64,000 nucleotides of DNA from Rhodovulum sp. P5 (GTDB lineage: Bacteria; Pseudomonadota; Alphaproteobacteria; Rhodobacterales; Rhodobacteraceae), in assembly GCF_002079305.1 (NCBI RefSeq), contig NZ_CP015039.1:2650001-2714000 (forward strand), in the 5' to 3' direction. Of the stretch, positions 25,795 through 34,546 are shown one piece after another. Both the position numbers and the translations under genes were made by a program. Positions within the stretch are counted from its first letter, which is position 1. Each line of letters opens with the position of its first letter. The notes under the pieces are model-generated. The model was not told the origin of the DNA, searched no databases, and saw nothing but the letters and a program-made list of their open reading frames with translations.

Positions 25795-26290
25795 CAGCCG
25801 GGCGGAGATCCGCCGCAAGGTGCGCGCCGACTATATCTACCGGCGCATGCAGCAATCGACCATTGCCGCAGCCCATGGCATTTCGGAATCGACCGTCGGG
25901 CGCTGGAAGAAGGCCGACCGGGCCGCCGGCGACGACTGGGACAAGGCGCGCTCCGCCGCCGTGATCGCCGGCGAGGGCGTGGAAGTCGTCGTCTCGACCG
26001 TGGTCGAGGACTTCATGCTGCAGGCGCAGTCGATCATGGAGGAGATCAAGCACGGCGGCCACACGGCGGCCGAGAAGATCGACATGCTTGTCTCGCTGTC
26101 GGACGCGATGACGAAGATGGCCGCCAGCGCCAAGCGGTTCGCTCCCAACATAAGCGAGCTGGGCGTGGCCCATGACGTGATGAGCCGGCTGCTCGACTTC
26201 GTGCGCGAGGAATTCCCCCAGCACAGCCATGTCGTGCTGGAGATCATCGAGCCCTTCGGCGCGCGCCTGTCCGAGATCTACACGACATGA
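25781..26290 (+). CDS. small terminase subunit (DUF1804-like)
   Basis: A 169-residue protein with an N-terminal HTH (ADYIYRRMQQSTIAAAHGISESTVGRWK, residues 16-43) and a long helical remainder, as in the DUF1804 proteins before the large terminase in Mu-like phages (Mu gp27 position). It would recognise the phage end and pass DNA to the large subunit. Its stop overlaps the ATG of terL. Confidence 0.88.
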   Translation: MSRRDSRAEIRRKVRADYIYRRMQQSTIAAAHGISESTVGRWKKADRAAGDDWDKARSAAVIAGEGVEVVVSTVVEDFMLQAQSIMEEIKHGGHTAAEKIDMLVSLSDAMTKMAASAKRFAPNISELGVAHDVMSRLLDFVREEFPQHSHVVLEIIEPFGARLSEIYTT

Positions 26291-27948
26291 GTCGCAAACC
26301 CCGGCAGCGTCCGACGCTCAGCCGGCGGGAGTTCCGCGACGCGATCGCGGACATGGCGGCAGAGTTCGCCCGCCATATCGAGCTGAATGTCGAAGCCTTC
26401 CCCGCCGATCCGGAGGCGCGAAAAGCCCGCCTGGAAAAGGTCGAAGGCGACGACGGCTTCCGGTTCTTCGTCGAGACCTACCTGCCGCACTACGTGCGGG
26501 GCGAGGCCAGCCTGTTCCACGACCACATCTTTGCCCGCGTGCCGGAGATCCTCGCGTTGGAGCAGGGTGTCAGGGATCTCGTCATCGCCCCGCGCGGGTC
26601 GTCGAAATCGACCCATCTGTCGCTCGGCTTCGCGCTTTACTGCATCGTGCGCGGCCTGAAGCGCTACATCCTTGAGGTCTGCGACGTCTACGCCCAGGCC
26701 GCGCTTCTGATCGAGGCGATCAAGGCGGAGCTGACAACGAACCCCCGTCTGGCGAACGACTTCCCCGAGGCCTGCGGGCAGGGCCGCGTCTGGCGCGAGG
26801 GCGAGATCGTCACCCGCCAGAACATCCGCGTTGAGGGGCTGGGCGCCCTGCAGAAGCTGCGCGGCCGGCGCCACGGACCCTACCGCCCCGATCTGCTGTT
26901 TCTCGACGATATCGAGAACGATGAACAGGTGCGAAGCCCCGAGCAGCGCAAGAAGCTGCAGACCTGGGTGGAGCGCGCGGCGCTGAAGGTCGGCCCGCCC
27001 GACGGTACGATGGACGTGGTCTGGGTGGGCACGGTCCTGCATTTCGACGCGGTGATCGTGCGCGCCGCGAAATCGCCGGTGTGGAACGTGACCGAGTTCC
27101 GCGCCATCGTGCACTGGCCCGACCGGATGGACCTGTGGGACGAATTCGAGGAGGTCTTCCGCGCCGAGGGCGAAGAGGCCGCGCGCGCGTTTTTCGCCGC
27201 GCACCGGAACGAGATGGAGGCCGGCGCCGTCGTCAACTGGCCATCGATCCAGCCGCTGCTGTGGCTGATGCTGGAACGTGCGGCGAGCCACGACGCCTTC
27301 GCCACGGAATACCAGAACAAGCCGGTGGCCGAAGGCAACCCGTTTGGTGACCTGACCTTCTGGGTGCAGCGGCAAACGAGCTGGATCTTCTTCGGTGCGA
27401 TCGACCCGAGCCTCGGCAAGAAAGGCCGGGGGCGTGACCCGTCGGCTATCCTCATCGGCGGCTTCGATCGGCTGGAAGGGCGGATGGATGTCGTCGAGGC
27501 CTCGATCCGCAAGCGCCTGCCGGACCTGATCATCGCCGATACCATCGCGCTGCAGCGCGAGTATCGCTGCCTGCTGTGGTTCGTCGAATCGGTCCAGTTT
27601 CAGGAGTTCTTGCGGACGAGCCTGATGGCCGAGGCCGCGAAAGCGGGTGTGGGCGTCTCGGCCGTGCCGGTCGTGCCCTCGGCCGACAAGGATCTGCGCA
27701 TCGAACGCCTGCAGCCGCCCGTCGCGGCCGGGCTGATCCGCTTTCACGCGAGTCAGACCACGTTGATCGACCAACTGCAGCAATGGCCGAACGGCGACCA
27801 TGACGACGGACCCGACGCGCTCGACATGCTGTGGCAGAACGCGCTGCACTACGCCGGCAGCGGAACGGGCGGCGGCGAGGTTCTGACAGCGCCGGCCGTC
27901 GGCGGCGACCGGCTGGGCGGCTACCGGTTGGGAGGGCACGGGCGATGA
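26287..27948 (+). CDS. large terminase subunit
   Basis: A 553-residue packaging motor. ATPase: Walker A APRGSSKST (101-109) and Walker B LLFLDDIEND (203-212). Nuclease: RNase H-like C-terminal half with aspartates in AIDPSLGKKGRGRDPSA and in DHDDGPDAL near the end. Like Mu gp28, it packages by headful cutting in flanking host DNA. ATGA overlaps with both neighbours. Confidence 0.93.
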   Translation: MSRKPRQRPTLSRREFRDAIADMAAEFARHIELNVEAFPADPEARKARLEKVEGDDGFRFFVETYLPHYVRGEASLFHDHIFARVPEILALEQGVRDLVIAPRGSSKSTHLSLGFALYCIVRGLKRYILEVCDVYAQAALLIEAIKAELTTNPRLANDFPEACGQGRVWREGEIVTRQNIRVEGLGALQKLRGRRHGPYRPDLLFLDDIENDEQVRSPEQRKKLQTWVERAALKVGPPDGTMDVVWVGTVLHFDAVIVRAAKSPVWNVTEFRAIVHWPDRMDLWDEFEEVFRAEGEEAARAFFAAHRNEMEAGAVVNWPSIQPLLWLMLERAASHDAFATEYQNKPVAEGNPFGDLTFWVQRQTSWIFFGAIDPSLGKKGRGRDPSAILIGGFDRLEGRMDVVEASIRKRLPDLIIADTIALQREYRCLLWFVESVQFQEFLRTSLMAEAAKAGVGVSAVPVVPSADKDLRIERLQPPVAAGLIRFHASQTTLIDQLQQWPNGDHDDGPDALDMLWQNALHYAGSGTGGGEVLTAPAVGGDRLGGYRLGGHGR

Positions 27949-29330
27949 GACTGACAGACCGGGTGCAGGCGGCGATGGCCGCCTTTGCGGGCGATGGCCG
28001 GAAGAACCTGCCCACCGCGGCGAAAACGCTGATCGCAACTGCGGCCAACGACATCACCATCCCGTACTTTTCGGGGGTGATGCAGAATGCCGACGCCACG
28101 CTGATCGACCAGGGTGGAGGTCGCGGTCTTGCGATCTATGACGAGATCGAGCGCGACACCCACGCCTTCGCAATGCTGCAGAAGCGCAAGAAAACGCTGA
28201 TCGCGCGCGCCTGGGAAGTCGAACCCGGCGGCGATCGCCCCATCGACCAGGAAGCGGCTGAACTGGTGCAGGAGCAACTCGGGCTGCTGCCCTTCGACCG
28301 CATCTGCGAGGATCTGCTGGACGCCACACTGAAGGGCTTCGCGGTTTCGGAAATCGTCTGGATGCGCGATGGTGCGCGCATCCGCCCCGAATGGATCAAG
28401 TCCCACGACCAACGCCGGTTCGCCTTCGATTTCGAGGGCAAACTTCGGCTGCTGACCTGGGCGGCGATGCGCCAAGGGGTGTCGCTGCCGGATCGGAAGT
28501 TCATCGTCCACCGCGTCGGCGGCAAGGGCAACGCGCCCTACGGCCTTGGCCTCGGCCATCGCCTGTTCTGGCCGGTGCTCTTCAAACGCGAGGGCATCGC
28601 CTTCTGGCTGCACTTCCTGGACAAGTTCGCCGCGCCCACGGTGGTGGGCAAATCGCCCTATGGTTCGCTGTCGGACGAACAGCGCCGGCTGCTGGACGAA
28701 CTGGCCGCGGCGCGGTCGCGGTCCGCCATCGTGGTGCCGATCGGCACGGATGTGGAGTTTCTGGAGGCCAGCCGTTCGGGCAGCGTGACCTATGAGCAGT
28801 TCCTCGATTACTGGGACCGCCAGATCTCGATCTGCACCACCGGCGAGACGCTGACCACGCAGGTCAATGACGCAGGCGGCAGCCGCGCCCTGGGCGAGGT
28901 GCACCAGGAGATGCTGGACCTGCTGGTCGATTCCGATGGCGATCTGCTGGCAGACACGCTCCGCGATACGCTCACCGCCTGGATTGTCGGTTACAACATC
29001 CCCGGCGCAGCGCTGCCGTCCGTCTGGCGCGTGCGTCCCAAGAACGAGCGCGCCGCAGCCGAGATGGGGCAGGCCCGCGCGAAGGCGGCTGAGGATACCA
29101 CGCGGGCGCTGCGCGCGGTCCTGGCGCAGGCCTCCGAGATCGAGGACGACACCGTGGCGCGGGAATTCGTCGTGTCGTTCGAGGTGACCGATACGCTCCC
29201 CGATGCAGCGATCGACGAGCTGGTTGTAGCGCGCCATGCCTTTGCCACCGTGCCGGCGGCCCCTGACCCGGCCGTGACATCCGATCCGACGGCCCCCGCC
29301 TTCGCCGCCCGGCTCAAAAAAAAACGGTAA
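27945..29330 (+). CDS. portal protein (DUF935, Mu gp29-like)
   Basis: A 461-residue protein of the DUF935 family: DITIPYFSGVMQNADATLID near residue 27, GGDRPIDQEAAELVQEQLG, GKGNAPYGLGLGHRLFWPV and CTTGETLTTQVNDAGGSRALGEVHQEM are family landmarks. It forms the portal ring for DNA passage. The frame ends in RLKKKR just after an A9 run (29316-29324). Family members normally continue with a helical C-terminal domain that here appears at the start of the next reading frame, reachable by a -1 shift at the A9 run. Confidence 0.9.
   Translation: MRLTDRVQAAMAAFAGDGRKNLPTAAKTLIATAANDITIPYFSGVMQNADATLIDQGGGRGLAIYDEIERDTHAFAMLQKRKKTLIARAWEVEPGGDRPIDQEAAELVQEQLGLLPFDRICEDLLDATLKGFAVSEIVWMRDGARIRPEWIKSHDQRRFAFDFEGKLRLLTWAAMRQGVSLPDRKFIVHRVGGKGNAPYGLGLGHRLFWPVLFKREGIAFWLHFLDKFAAPTVVGKSPYGSLSDEQRRLLDELAAARSRSAIVVPIGTDVEFLEASRSGSVTYEQFLDYWDRQISICTTGETLTTQVNDAGGSRALGEVHQEMLDLLVDSDGDLLADTLRDTLTAWIVGYNIPGAALPSVWRVRPKNERAAAEMGQARAKAAEDTTRALRAVLAQASEIEDDTVAREFVVSFEVTDTLPDAAIDELVVARHAFATVPAAPDPAVTSDPTAPAFAARLKKKR
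29316..29324 (+). other. A9 homopolymer, possible slippage site
   Basis: Nine consecutive adenines in a very GC-rich operon, 3 nt before the portal stop. A -1 shift here opens a frame continuous with the head protein and without any stop. Could be transcriptional slippage, ribosomal frameshift, or a simple indel. Confidence 0.55.
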
Positions 29331-29341
29331 CGGCCGGACAT

Positions 29342-30886
29342 GTGTGCCTGGCCGCGCCTGACAGCCCGGCCGCGCAGATCGCGGATCGGGCCGTCGCCGC
29401 AGCCGAGCGGCATTTCGCCCGGCGGCTCGCGGCTATCCGTACTGCCATCGAGGGGGCGGATGATTTCGATGCCGCTGGCCGAGCGTTGCTGGAGCTTGCC
29501 GCGCGCTGGACGCCCGATGCGCTGGCGGCCCTTTTGGCCCAGGCGATGGACCTGGCGGCCCTTGAAGGGCGCGAGGCGGTTTTTGCCGAGTCCGAGGCGC
29601 CCGCGCCCGGATTCGCAGAGCCCGAATTCACCCGGCTCGATTTCGCCGAGCAGATTGCGTATCTGCGTCAGAAACGCGGCAAGCCCACCCGCGCATGGAC
29701 CGATGCGATGGGGGGAGATCACGACCGCGCCTTCGTCGTGGCGGGCGTGACCGACTTGGCGATGCTGGAGGAATTCCAGGCCGCGGTGATCGCGGCTGTC
29801 GAGACGCGGGATATCAAGGGGTTTGCCGCGGAGTTCGACCGCCTCGTCGAGACATACGGGTGGGACTACAACGGCGGCCGCGGCTGGCGCATCCGCACCA
29901 TCTTCGAGACCAACATCCGAACCTCCTACATGGCCGGGCGGCTGCGCCAGATGCGCGACCCGGAGGTCGTCAAGACCCGCCCCTATTGGCAATACCTGCA
30001 TGCAGACACGCGGGTGCCGCTCAAGCCGCGCCCGGAACATGTGGCCTGGGACGGGCTGGTGCTGCGCTGGGACGATCCATGGTGGGACACGCACTTCCCG
30101 CCGAACGACTGGCGCTGCAGCTGCGGCGTGCGCACGCTCACCGAACGCGACCTGGCGGGTATGGGCAAGGACGGCCCCGACACCGCGCCGGACGACGGCA
30201 CGCGGACGCACACCCACAAGGCAACCGGCGATACCGTCCAGTTGCCGAGCGGCATCGGCTATGGCTGGGACCACATGCCCGGCGATCTGTGGGAGCGCGG
30301 GCTGGTGCCATCTGCGCTGGCGGAGGAGGCGGGCGCGTTGCAGACCGCCGGACGCCACCGTGTGGAAATCGACACGCCCGTCCCGATCGAGGCGCTGATT
30401 TCGGCAGCCCGCCCTTTCCGGTCCGCGCGCATGGCCCCGGGCCTTGACGATGAGACCTATATCTCCGCCTTCCTCGAACCATTTGGCGCGACGCTCGATC
30501 AGGCCGCAATCTGGACGGATGCGACCGGCACACGCCTGCCGATCTCGGCAGAAATGTTCCGCGGACGGGACGGGCTTCTGAAGATCAGGAAGCGGGGGCG
30601 CGAGGTGTTCGCACGGCAATTCGCGGAGGTGCTGCGCGATCCCGACGAGATATGGATCGGAGTCGCGGCCAAGAGAAACGCGATCGATCCGGATGTGGAG
30701 GAACTGGTTGTGGATCGCCGATACATCCGGGTCGATCCCGACACCGGGCTATACGCCGTCTTCGAGGTCGGCCGGCGCTGGTGGGAGGCGGTGACAGCCT
30801 ACCCGACGCAAGACCGAAAGGGCCAACCGACCATCGGCGGGATCGACAAGCGCCGCGGCGGCAAACTGGTGTGGAAACGAAAATGA
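29342..30886 (+). CDS. minor head protein (Mu gpF/SPP1 gp7-like) with C-terminal PBECR2-like domain
   Basis: 514 residues from the GTG at 29342, which has no good ribosome site. Residues 1-85 (AAERHFARRLAAIRTAIEGA...) resemble the C-terminal part of DUF935 portals. Residues about 95-290 are the phage Mu F-like head morphogenesis domain (FAEQIAYLRQKR, HDRAFVVAGV, FETNIRTSYMAGR, WDTHFPPNDWRCSC). Residues about 360-510 (DEIWIGVAAKRNA, DRRYIRVDPDTGLYAVFEV) resemble the PBECR2 nuclease-like domain that is often fused to gp7 proteins and predicted to be an ejected toxin or RNase. Head role is well supported; the nuclease is inferred. Confidence 0.85.
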   Translation: MCLAAPDSPAAQIADRAVAAAERHFARRLAAIRTAIEGADDFDAAGRALLELAARWTPDALAALLAQAMDLAALEGREAVFAESEAPAPGFAEPEFTRLDFAEQIAYLRQKRGKPTRAWTDAMGGDHDRAFVVAGVTDLAMLEEFQAAVIAAVETRDIKGFAAEFDRLVETYGWDYNGGRGWRIRTIFETNIRTSYMAGRLRQMRDPEVVKTRPYWQYLHADTRVPLKPRPEHVAWDGLVLRWDDPWWDTHFPPNDWRCSCGVRTLTERDLAGMGKDGPDTAPDDGTRTHTHKATGDTVQLPSGIGYGWDHMPGDLWERGLVPSALAEEAGALQTAGRHRVEIDTPVPIEALISAARPFRSARMAPGLDDETYISAFLEPFGATLDQAAIWTDATGTRLPISAEMFRGRDGLLKIRKRGREVFARQFAEVLRDPDEIWIGVAAKRNAIDPDVEELVVDRRYIRVDPDTGLYAVFEVGRRWWEAVTAYPTQDRKGQPTIGGIDKRRGGKLVWKRK

Positions 30887-30987
30887 CGGCCGGGGCGATC
30901 CAGCCGTCGTTGCGGGGAGCTACCTGGACAATCACCTGTCATCGCGTGCCCGCACCTATAATATAGTGTCAGGAGGCCCTGCCAACA

Positions 30988-31554
30988 ATGGCCGGCATTG
31001 TCATTACCGCCGAACTGAAAGACAGGGTCGCCCGCGCGCGGCTGGCTGAAATCCTCGCCACCCTGTCCGACCGCCGGCCGCTGTTTCAGCAGATCGGCGA
31101 GCGGCTGCAGTCATCGACCAAAGACAGGTTCCGGAGTGAAAGCGGCCCTGACGGACGGCCCTGGGTGCCGCTGGCGCCTGCGACGATCAAGGCCCGGAAG
31201 AAGCGCGGGCGTGCGCAGATCTCGATCCTGCGGGAAACGGGCGTCCTGGCGGGCTCGATCGTGACCCAGGCATCGAACGACGAGGTGCGGATCGGGTCGC
31301 CCGTCGCCTATGCCGCGATCCACCAGCTCGGAGGCACGATCAGCATCCCCGCGCGCCAGGGCACGGTCTATTTCGGTCGCAAGCGGAAAACCGGCCCTCG
31401 ACGCTTCGCAAAGAAGAAGAACAAGACGAGCGAAGCGCATGTCGTCGCGATCCCCGCCTACACGATCACAATTCCCGCGCGGCCCTATCTGGGTCTTTCC
31501 ATTGCGGACGAAGCCGCGATCGTCGAGGAGGCTGAGGACTGGTTGAGCCGCTGA
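30988..31554 (+). CDS. phage virion morphogenesis protein (Mu gpG-like)
   Basis: A 188-residue protein of the tail-completion/virion morphogenesis family: LFQQIGERLQSSTKDRFRSE, PWVPLAPATIKARKKRG, ILRETGVLAGSI and YAAIHQLGG are hallmarks. In Mu, gpG acts in tail completion. AGGAGG lies about 13 nt upstream, and TATAAT at 30957-30962 may be a -10, though no matching -35 is seen. It is followed by 276 bp without a gene. Confidence 0.9.
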   Translation: MAGIVITAELKDRVARARLAEILATLSDRRPLFQQIGERLQSSTKDRFRSESGPDGRPWVPLAPATIKARKKRGRAQISILRETGVLAGSIVTQASNDEVRIGSPVAYAAIHQLGGTISIPARQGTVYFGRKRKTGPRRFAKKKNKTSEAHVVAIPAYTITIPARPYLGLSIADEAAIVEEAEDWLSR

Positions 31555-31754
31555 AAAACGACCATCGCCTGAGCGGCCGCAGAACGCATGAACGGCGGCA
31601 CGCGCACCGACGCCCCGAAAAAAGGCGGTGCACCCTGTCAGACCCCTGTCAGGATCGCTCTCAGGCCATGTTCCGTCTCATGCCAGCCACTATCGGGGAT
31701 TGACCGGCCGGCTCAGGCCGCGCCATGCTGCGGACAGGGGGCCCATGCGGCGCC

Positions 31755-31830
31755 CGGACGGATGTCCGGACCAATGCACCCCCAGCCCCATGCGACAACC
31801 GGCGGGACCACCAGCCACCCCCGGTAGACC
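31755..31830 (+). promoter_or_regulatory. candidate late promoter (Mor site), copy 2
   Basis: CGGACGGATGTCCGGACC (31755-31772) and CCGGTAGACC (31821-31830), immediately before the protease start. Same elements as at 24439-24482, but spaced 32 bp further apart, about three helical turns. The remainder of the gap 31555-31754 shows no gene. Confidence 0.5.
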
Positions 31831-32940
31831 ATGCCCCGCGACCCCGACCGCCTGACTGCCCGTATCGAGGTTTTCCGCCCCGGTACCTTCACGCCGCTGA
31901 ACGGCGCGCCGATCACTTATTCGGCGGCTGACCTGAAGGCCATTGCGGACAGCTACGACCCTGAAACCGCGCCCGCCCCGATCGTCGTCGGCCATCCCGA
32001 GACCGACGCCCCGGCCTTCGGCTGGGTGGAGCGGTTCGAGTACGATGCCGGGGCCGAGCGGCTGAACGCACATCTGGGCGACATCGAGCCGGCCTTCGCG
32101 GACCTGGTCAAGGCGGGCCGCTTCCGCAAAGTGTCTATGGCGTTCTTTCGCCCCGACCAGGGCCACAACCCGGTGCCGGGTACCTGGTATCCCAAGCATA
32201 TCGGGTTCCTCGGGGCGGCTGCCCCGGCTGTCAGCGGTCTGAAAAACGCGAGTTTCGCCTCGGCCGAGGGTGCGATCTTTACCACCGACTTCGGCGCCGG
32301 CGAGGAAGCTGCGCGCCTGTTCCGCGGCCTGCGCGATTTCTTCATCGAACGGTTCGGTCTGGAGGAGTCCGACCGCGCCTTGCCGGCCTGGCAGATCGAC
32401 TGGCTGGAAGATGCCGACGATCCGAAGCCGCGTTTCGCCGCCCCCGCTACCCCCGAAAGCAAGGAGCCCAAAGTGACGAAACCCGATCCCGCCCCCGATG
32501 CCGCCGATGCGACCCGCACTGCCGATCTCGACGCGCGCGAGGCCGAGCTTGCCGCACGCGAGGCCGCCGCGGCCCATGCGGAGCACGCCGCCTTCGCGGA
32601 AGGCCTGGTGACCGAGGGTCGGCTGCTGCCCGCCTCGAAGGACCAGGTGACGGCGCTGCTCGACGCGTTGCCGGGCGAGGCCACGGTCGCGTTTGCCGAG
32701 GGGGGCGAGAAAATCGCACCCGGTGCGGCCCTGCGCCAGCTGCTGGCCGCGCAACCGAAGATCGTCGCCTTCGGAGAGCACGATCTTGGCGACGATCCCG
32801 AGGCCGGGGCCGCCGCCGCCTTCGCCGCAGACGGAAAGCCCGTCGACCGCGCCGCCCTCGACCTGCATGCCCGCGCGATGGCCTGGCAGAAAGAGCATCC
32901 CGGCACCGACTACATCTCGGCCGTCAAGGCCGTCTCCTGA
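31831..32940 (+). CDS. capsid maturation protease with scaffold tail (Mu gpI-like)
   Basis: A 369-residue protein. Residues 1-200 match the Mu I-type protease (IEVFRPGTFTPLNG, APIVVGHPETDAPAFGWVERFE, FRKVSMAFFRPDQG, PGTWYPKHIGFLGAAAPAV); residues 205-369 are a charged, coiled scaffold region (DLDAREAELAAREAAAAHAE) and a C-terminal capsid-binding end (HARAMAWQKEHPG). The arrangement allows a nested scaffold from an internal start at 32473. Confidence 0.9.
   Translation: MPRDPDRLTARIEVFRPGTFTPLNGAPITYSAADLKAIADSYDPETAPAPIVVGHPETDAPAFGWVERFEYDAGAERLNAHLGDIEPAFADLVKAGRFRKVSMAFFRPDQGHNPVPGTWYPKHIGFLGAAAPAVSGLKNASFASAEGAIFTTDFGAGEEAARLFRGLRDFFIERFGLEESDRALPAWQIDWLEDADDPKPRFAAPATPESKEPKVTKPDPAPDAADATRTADLDAREAELAAREAAAAHAEHAAFAEGLVTEGRLLPASKDQVTALLDALPGEATVAFAEGGEKIAPGAALRQLLAAQPKIVAFGEHDLGDDPEAGAAAAFAADGKPVDRAALDLHARAMAWQKEHPGTDYISAVKAVS
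32473..32940 (+). CDS. nested in-frame scaffold protein (Mu gpZ-like)
   Basis: An internal GTG at 32473, in frame with the protease, is preceded by AAGGAG (32461-32466) at 6 nt. This gives a 155-residue protein consisting exactly of the scaffold domain, beginning VTKPDPAPDAADA. In Mu the scaffold gene Z is nested in I in the same way. The ribosome site is stronger than that of many genes in the region, so independent translation is likely. Confidence 0.65.
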   Translation: MTKPDPAPDAADATRTADLDAREAELAAREAAAAHAEHAAFAEGLVTEGRLLPASKDQVTALLDALPGEATVAFAEGGEKIAPGAALRQLLAAQPKIVAFGEHDLGDDPEAGAAAAFAADGKPVDRAALDLHARAMAWQKEHPGTDYISAVKAVS

Positions 32941-32952
32941 GGAACCCAAGCG

Positions 32953-33297
32953 ATGCAATATTTCCAGGACGTCCTGACGGTCACCGTCACTGCAACCACC
33001 GGGCTGTTCGATGCCTACGACCTGATCGACTTTGCCGGGGCGAAGATCGTTGCCGACGATGCCGCCGTGCTGGGCGTCGCAAAAAGCCCCAACACCGTGA
33101 TCGGCGATCCTGCCGCGGTGATGGTGCTGGGTACCGCCCGCGTGGCCGCCGTGGGGGCGATCACGGCTGGCACCCAGGTCGTGACCGCGGCCGCCGGCGG
33201 GGTGCAGGCCTATGACGACCAGACCCATTCGAACCCCTTCGCCGTGGCGCTGACGACGGCCGCGGACGGGGAATTCGTCACCATCCTGATCCGCTGA
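32953..33297 (+). CDS. capsid decoration/stabilising protein
   Basis: A 114-residue beta-rich protein between the protease/scaffold and the major capsid genes. It is rich in Ala, Val and Thr with repeated short strands (DVLTVTVTATTGLF, VMVLGTARVAAVGAITAG, VTAAAGGVQAYDD). Location and composition suggest a head decoration protein (DUF2190-like); the identity is inferred. Confidence 0.7.
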   Translation: MQYFQDVLTVTVTATTGLFDAYDLIDFAGAKIVADDAAVLGVAKSPNTVIGDPAAVMVLGTARVAAVGAITAGTQVVTAAAGGVQAYDDQTHSNPFAVALTTAADGEFVTILIR

Positions 33298-33309
33298 AGG
33301 ACCTGACCC

Positions 33310-34263
33310 ATGCCCCCTGTCAACACTCGTACCGCCGCCGTGATCGACCCGATCCTGTCGACCCATGCCCGCGGCTATCGCAATTCCGAATTCGTGGCGG
33401 GCGTGCTCTTCCCGCGCGCCTCGATCCCCAACCGTTCGATGCGGGTCATCAAGTTCGGCAAGGAATCGTTCCGGATGATGAACACCCGCCGCGCGCCCGG
33501 CGCCGACAAGAAGCGCGTGCAGTACGGCTATGCCTCCGACCCGGTCAGCCTGCTGCAGGATGCGCTGGAGGCCGTGGTGCCCGTCGAGCACCAGGAGGAG
33601 GCCGAGAAAGTGCCGGGGATCGATCTGGGCGCCAATGCCGTCAACATGGCGCTCGACGTCGTCGATCTGGGGCTGGAATACGAGTGTGCGACGCTGGCGC
33701 GCAACGCGGCGAATTACGATGCCAACCACAAGGTGGCGCTGGTTGGCGCCGACCGCTGGACCGGCGGCACCAGCACACCGGTCGCCGATATCGACGCCGG
33801 CCGCGAAGCGATCCGCCAGGCCATCGGCCGCTATCCCAACACGCTGATGCTGGGGCCCAGCGCGTTCAACGCGCTGAAGGGGCATTCGACGATGAAGGAA
33901 CAGTTCAAGTACACCTCGTCGCGGTCGATCACGGCCGAGATGCTGGCCGCCGCGCTGGATCTGAAAAAGGTCGAGGTCGGCAAGGCGGTCTACCTGCCCG
34001 AGACGGCGGCCGACACGGACCCGGCGACGGATATCTGGGGCGATGACGCGATCCTCGCCTACGTGCCGGAGACGGGGGACAACTTCCAGGTGCCGGCCTA
34101 TGGCTACACCTATGAGCTGATGGGCTATCCGCAGGTCGAACAGCCCTATTTCGAGCGTTCCAACGACAGCTGGATCTACCCCACCAAGACCGAGCGTCGT
34201 CCCTATCTCGTGGGCGCGGAAGGCGGGTTCCTGATCCAGAACGCCGGCGCACCGGCAGCGTAA
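33310..34263 (+). CDS. major capsid protein
   Basis: A 317-residue capsid protein: NSEFVAGVLFPRASIPNRSM near the N-terminus, a helical spine around residues 85-130, the P-domain segment IGRYPNTLMLGPSAFNALKG and a C-terminal FERSNDSWIYPTKTERRPYL. These are typical of HK97-fold capsids in the GpT/encapsulin-like group of Mu-related siphophages. There is no N-terminal prodomain, in line with a separate scaffold. Confidence 0.9.
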   Translation: MPPVNTRTAAVIDPILSTHARGYRNSEFVAGVLFPRASIPNRSMRVIKFGKESFRMMNTRRAPGADKKRVQYGYASDPVSLLQDALEAVVPVEHQEEAEKVPGIDLGANAVNMALDVVDLGLEYECATLARNAANYDANHKVALVGADRWTGGTSTPVADIDAGREAIRQAIGRYPNTLMLGPSAFNALKGHSTMKEQFKYTSSRSITAEMLAAALDLKKVEVGKAVYLPETAADTDPATDIWGDDAILAYVPETGDNFQVPAYGYTYELMGYPQVEQPYFERSNDSWIYPTKTERRPYLVGAEGGFLIQNAGAPAA

Positions 34264-34273
34264 GGGGCAGGCG

Positions 34274-34546
34274 ATGGTACGCGTGACCCTGACCGGGCCG
34301 GCCAAGATCGGGGGCGTGCGCCATGCCCCCGGCGCAGAGGTCGAGGTGGATGCGGCGGTCCTGCGCCATCTGGCGGAGGCCCGGGCCATCGACACGCCAA
34401 AGGCCGAAGCCCCGCCGGCGGTCCCGCCGAAATCACCCGCCGAGGTGGTTGCAGAAACAGCAAACCGGCTGGACGCCGCACTGGCCGCCCGTCCGAAGCA
34501 CCCCCGGCGCAAGGCGCCGCGTCGCGCGAAATCGGCAAAGAGCTGA
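34274..34546 (+). CDS. hypothetical virion protein, lysine/arginine-rich C-terminus
   Basis: A 90-residue protein directly after the capsid gene. Residues 1-45 form a small beta domain (VTLTGPAKIGGVRHAPGAEV) and the end is very basic (RPKHPRRKAPRRAKSAKS), so it may contact packaged DNA. Its stop overlaps the next ATG. No firm family. Confidence 0.65.
   Translation: MVRVTLTGPAKIGGVRHAPGAEVEVDAAVLRHLAEARAIDTPKAEAPPAVPPKSPAEVVAETANRLDAALAARPKHPRRKAPRRAKSAKS

Noticed and set aside
26278..29237. Large minus-strand frames over terminase and portal
   Set aside because: Shadows of well-supported packaging genes in GC-rich DNA.
30957..30962. TATAAT before the gpG-like gene as a strong promoter
   Set aside because: No -35 at proper spacing; kept only as a note in the gene entry.
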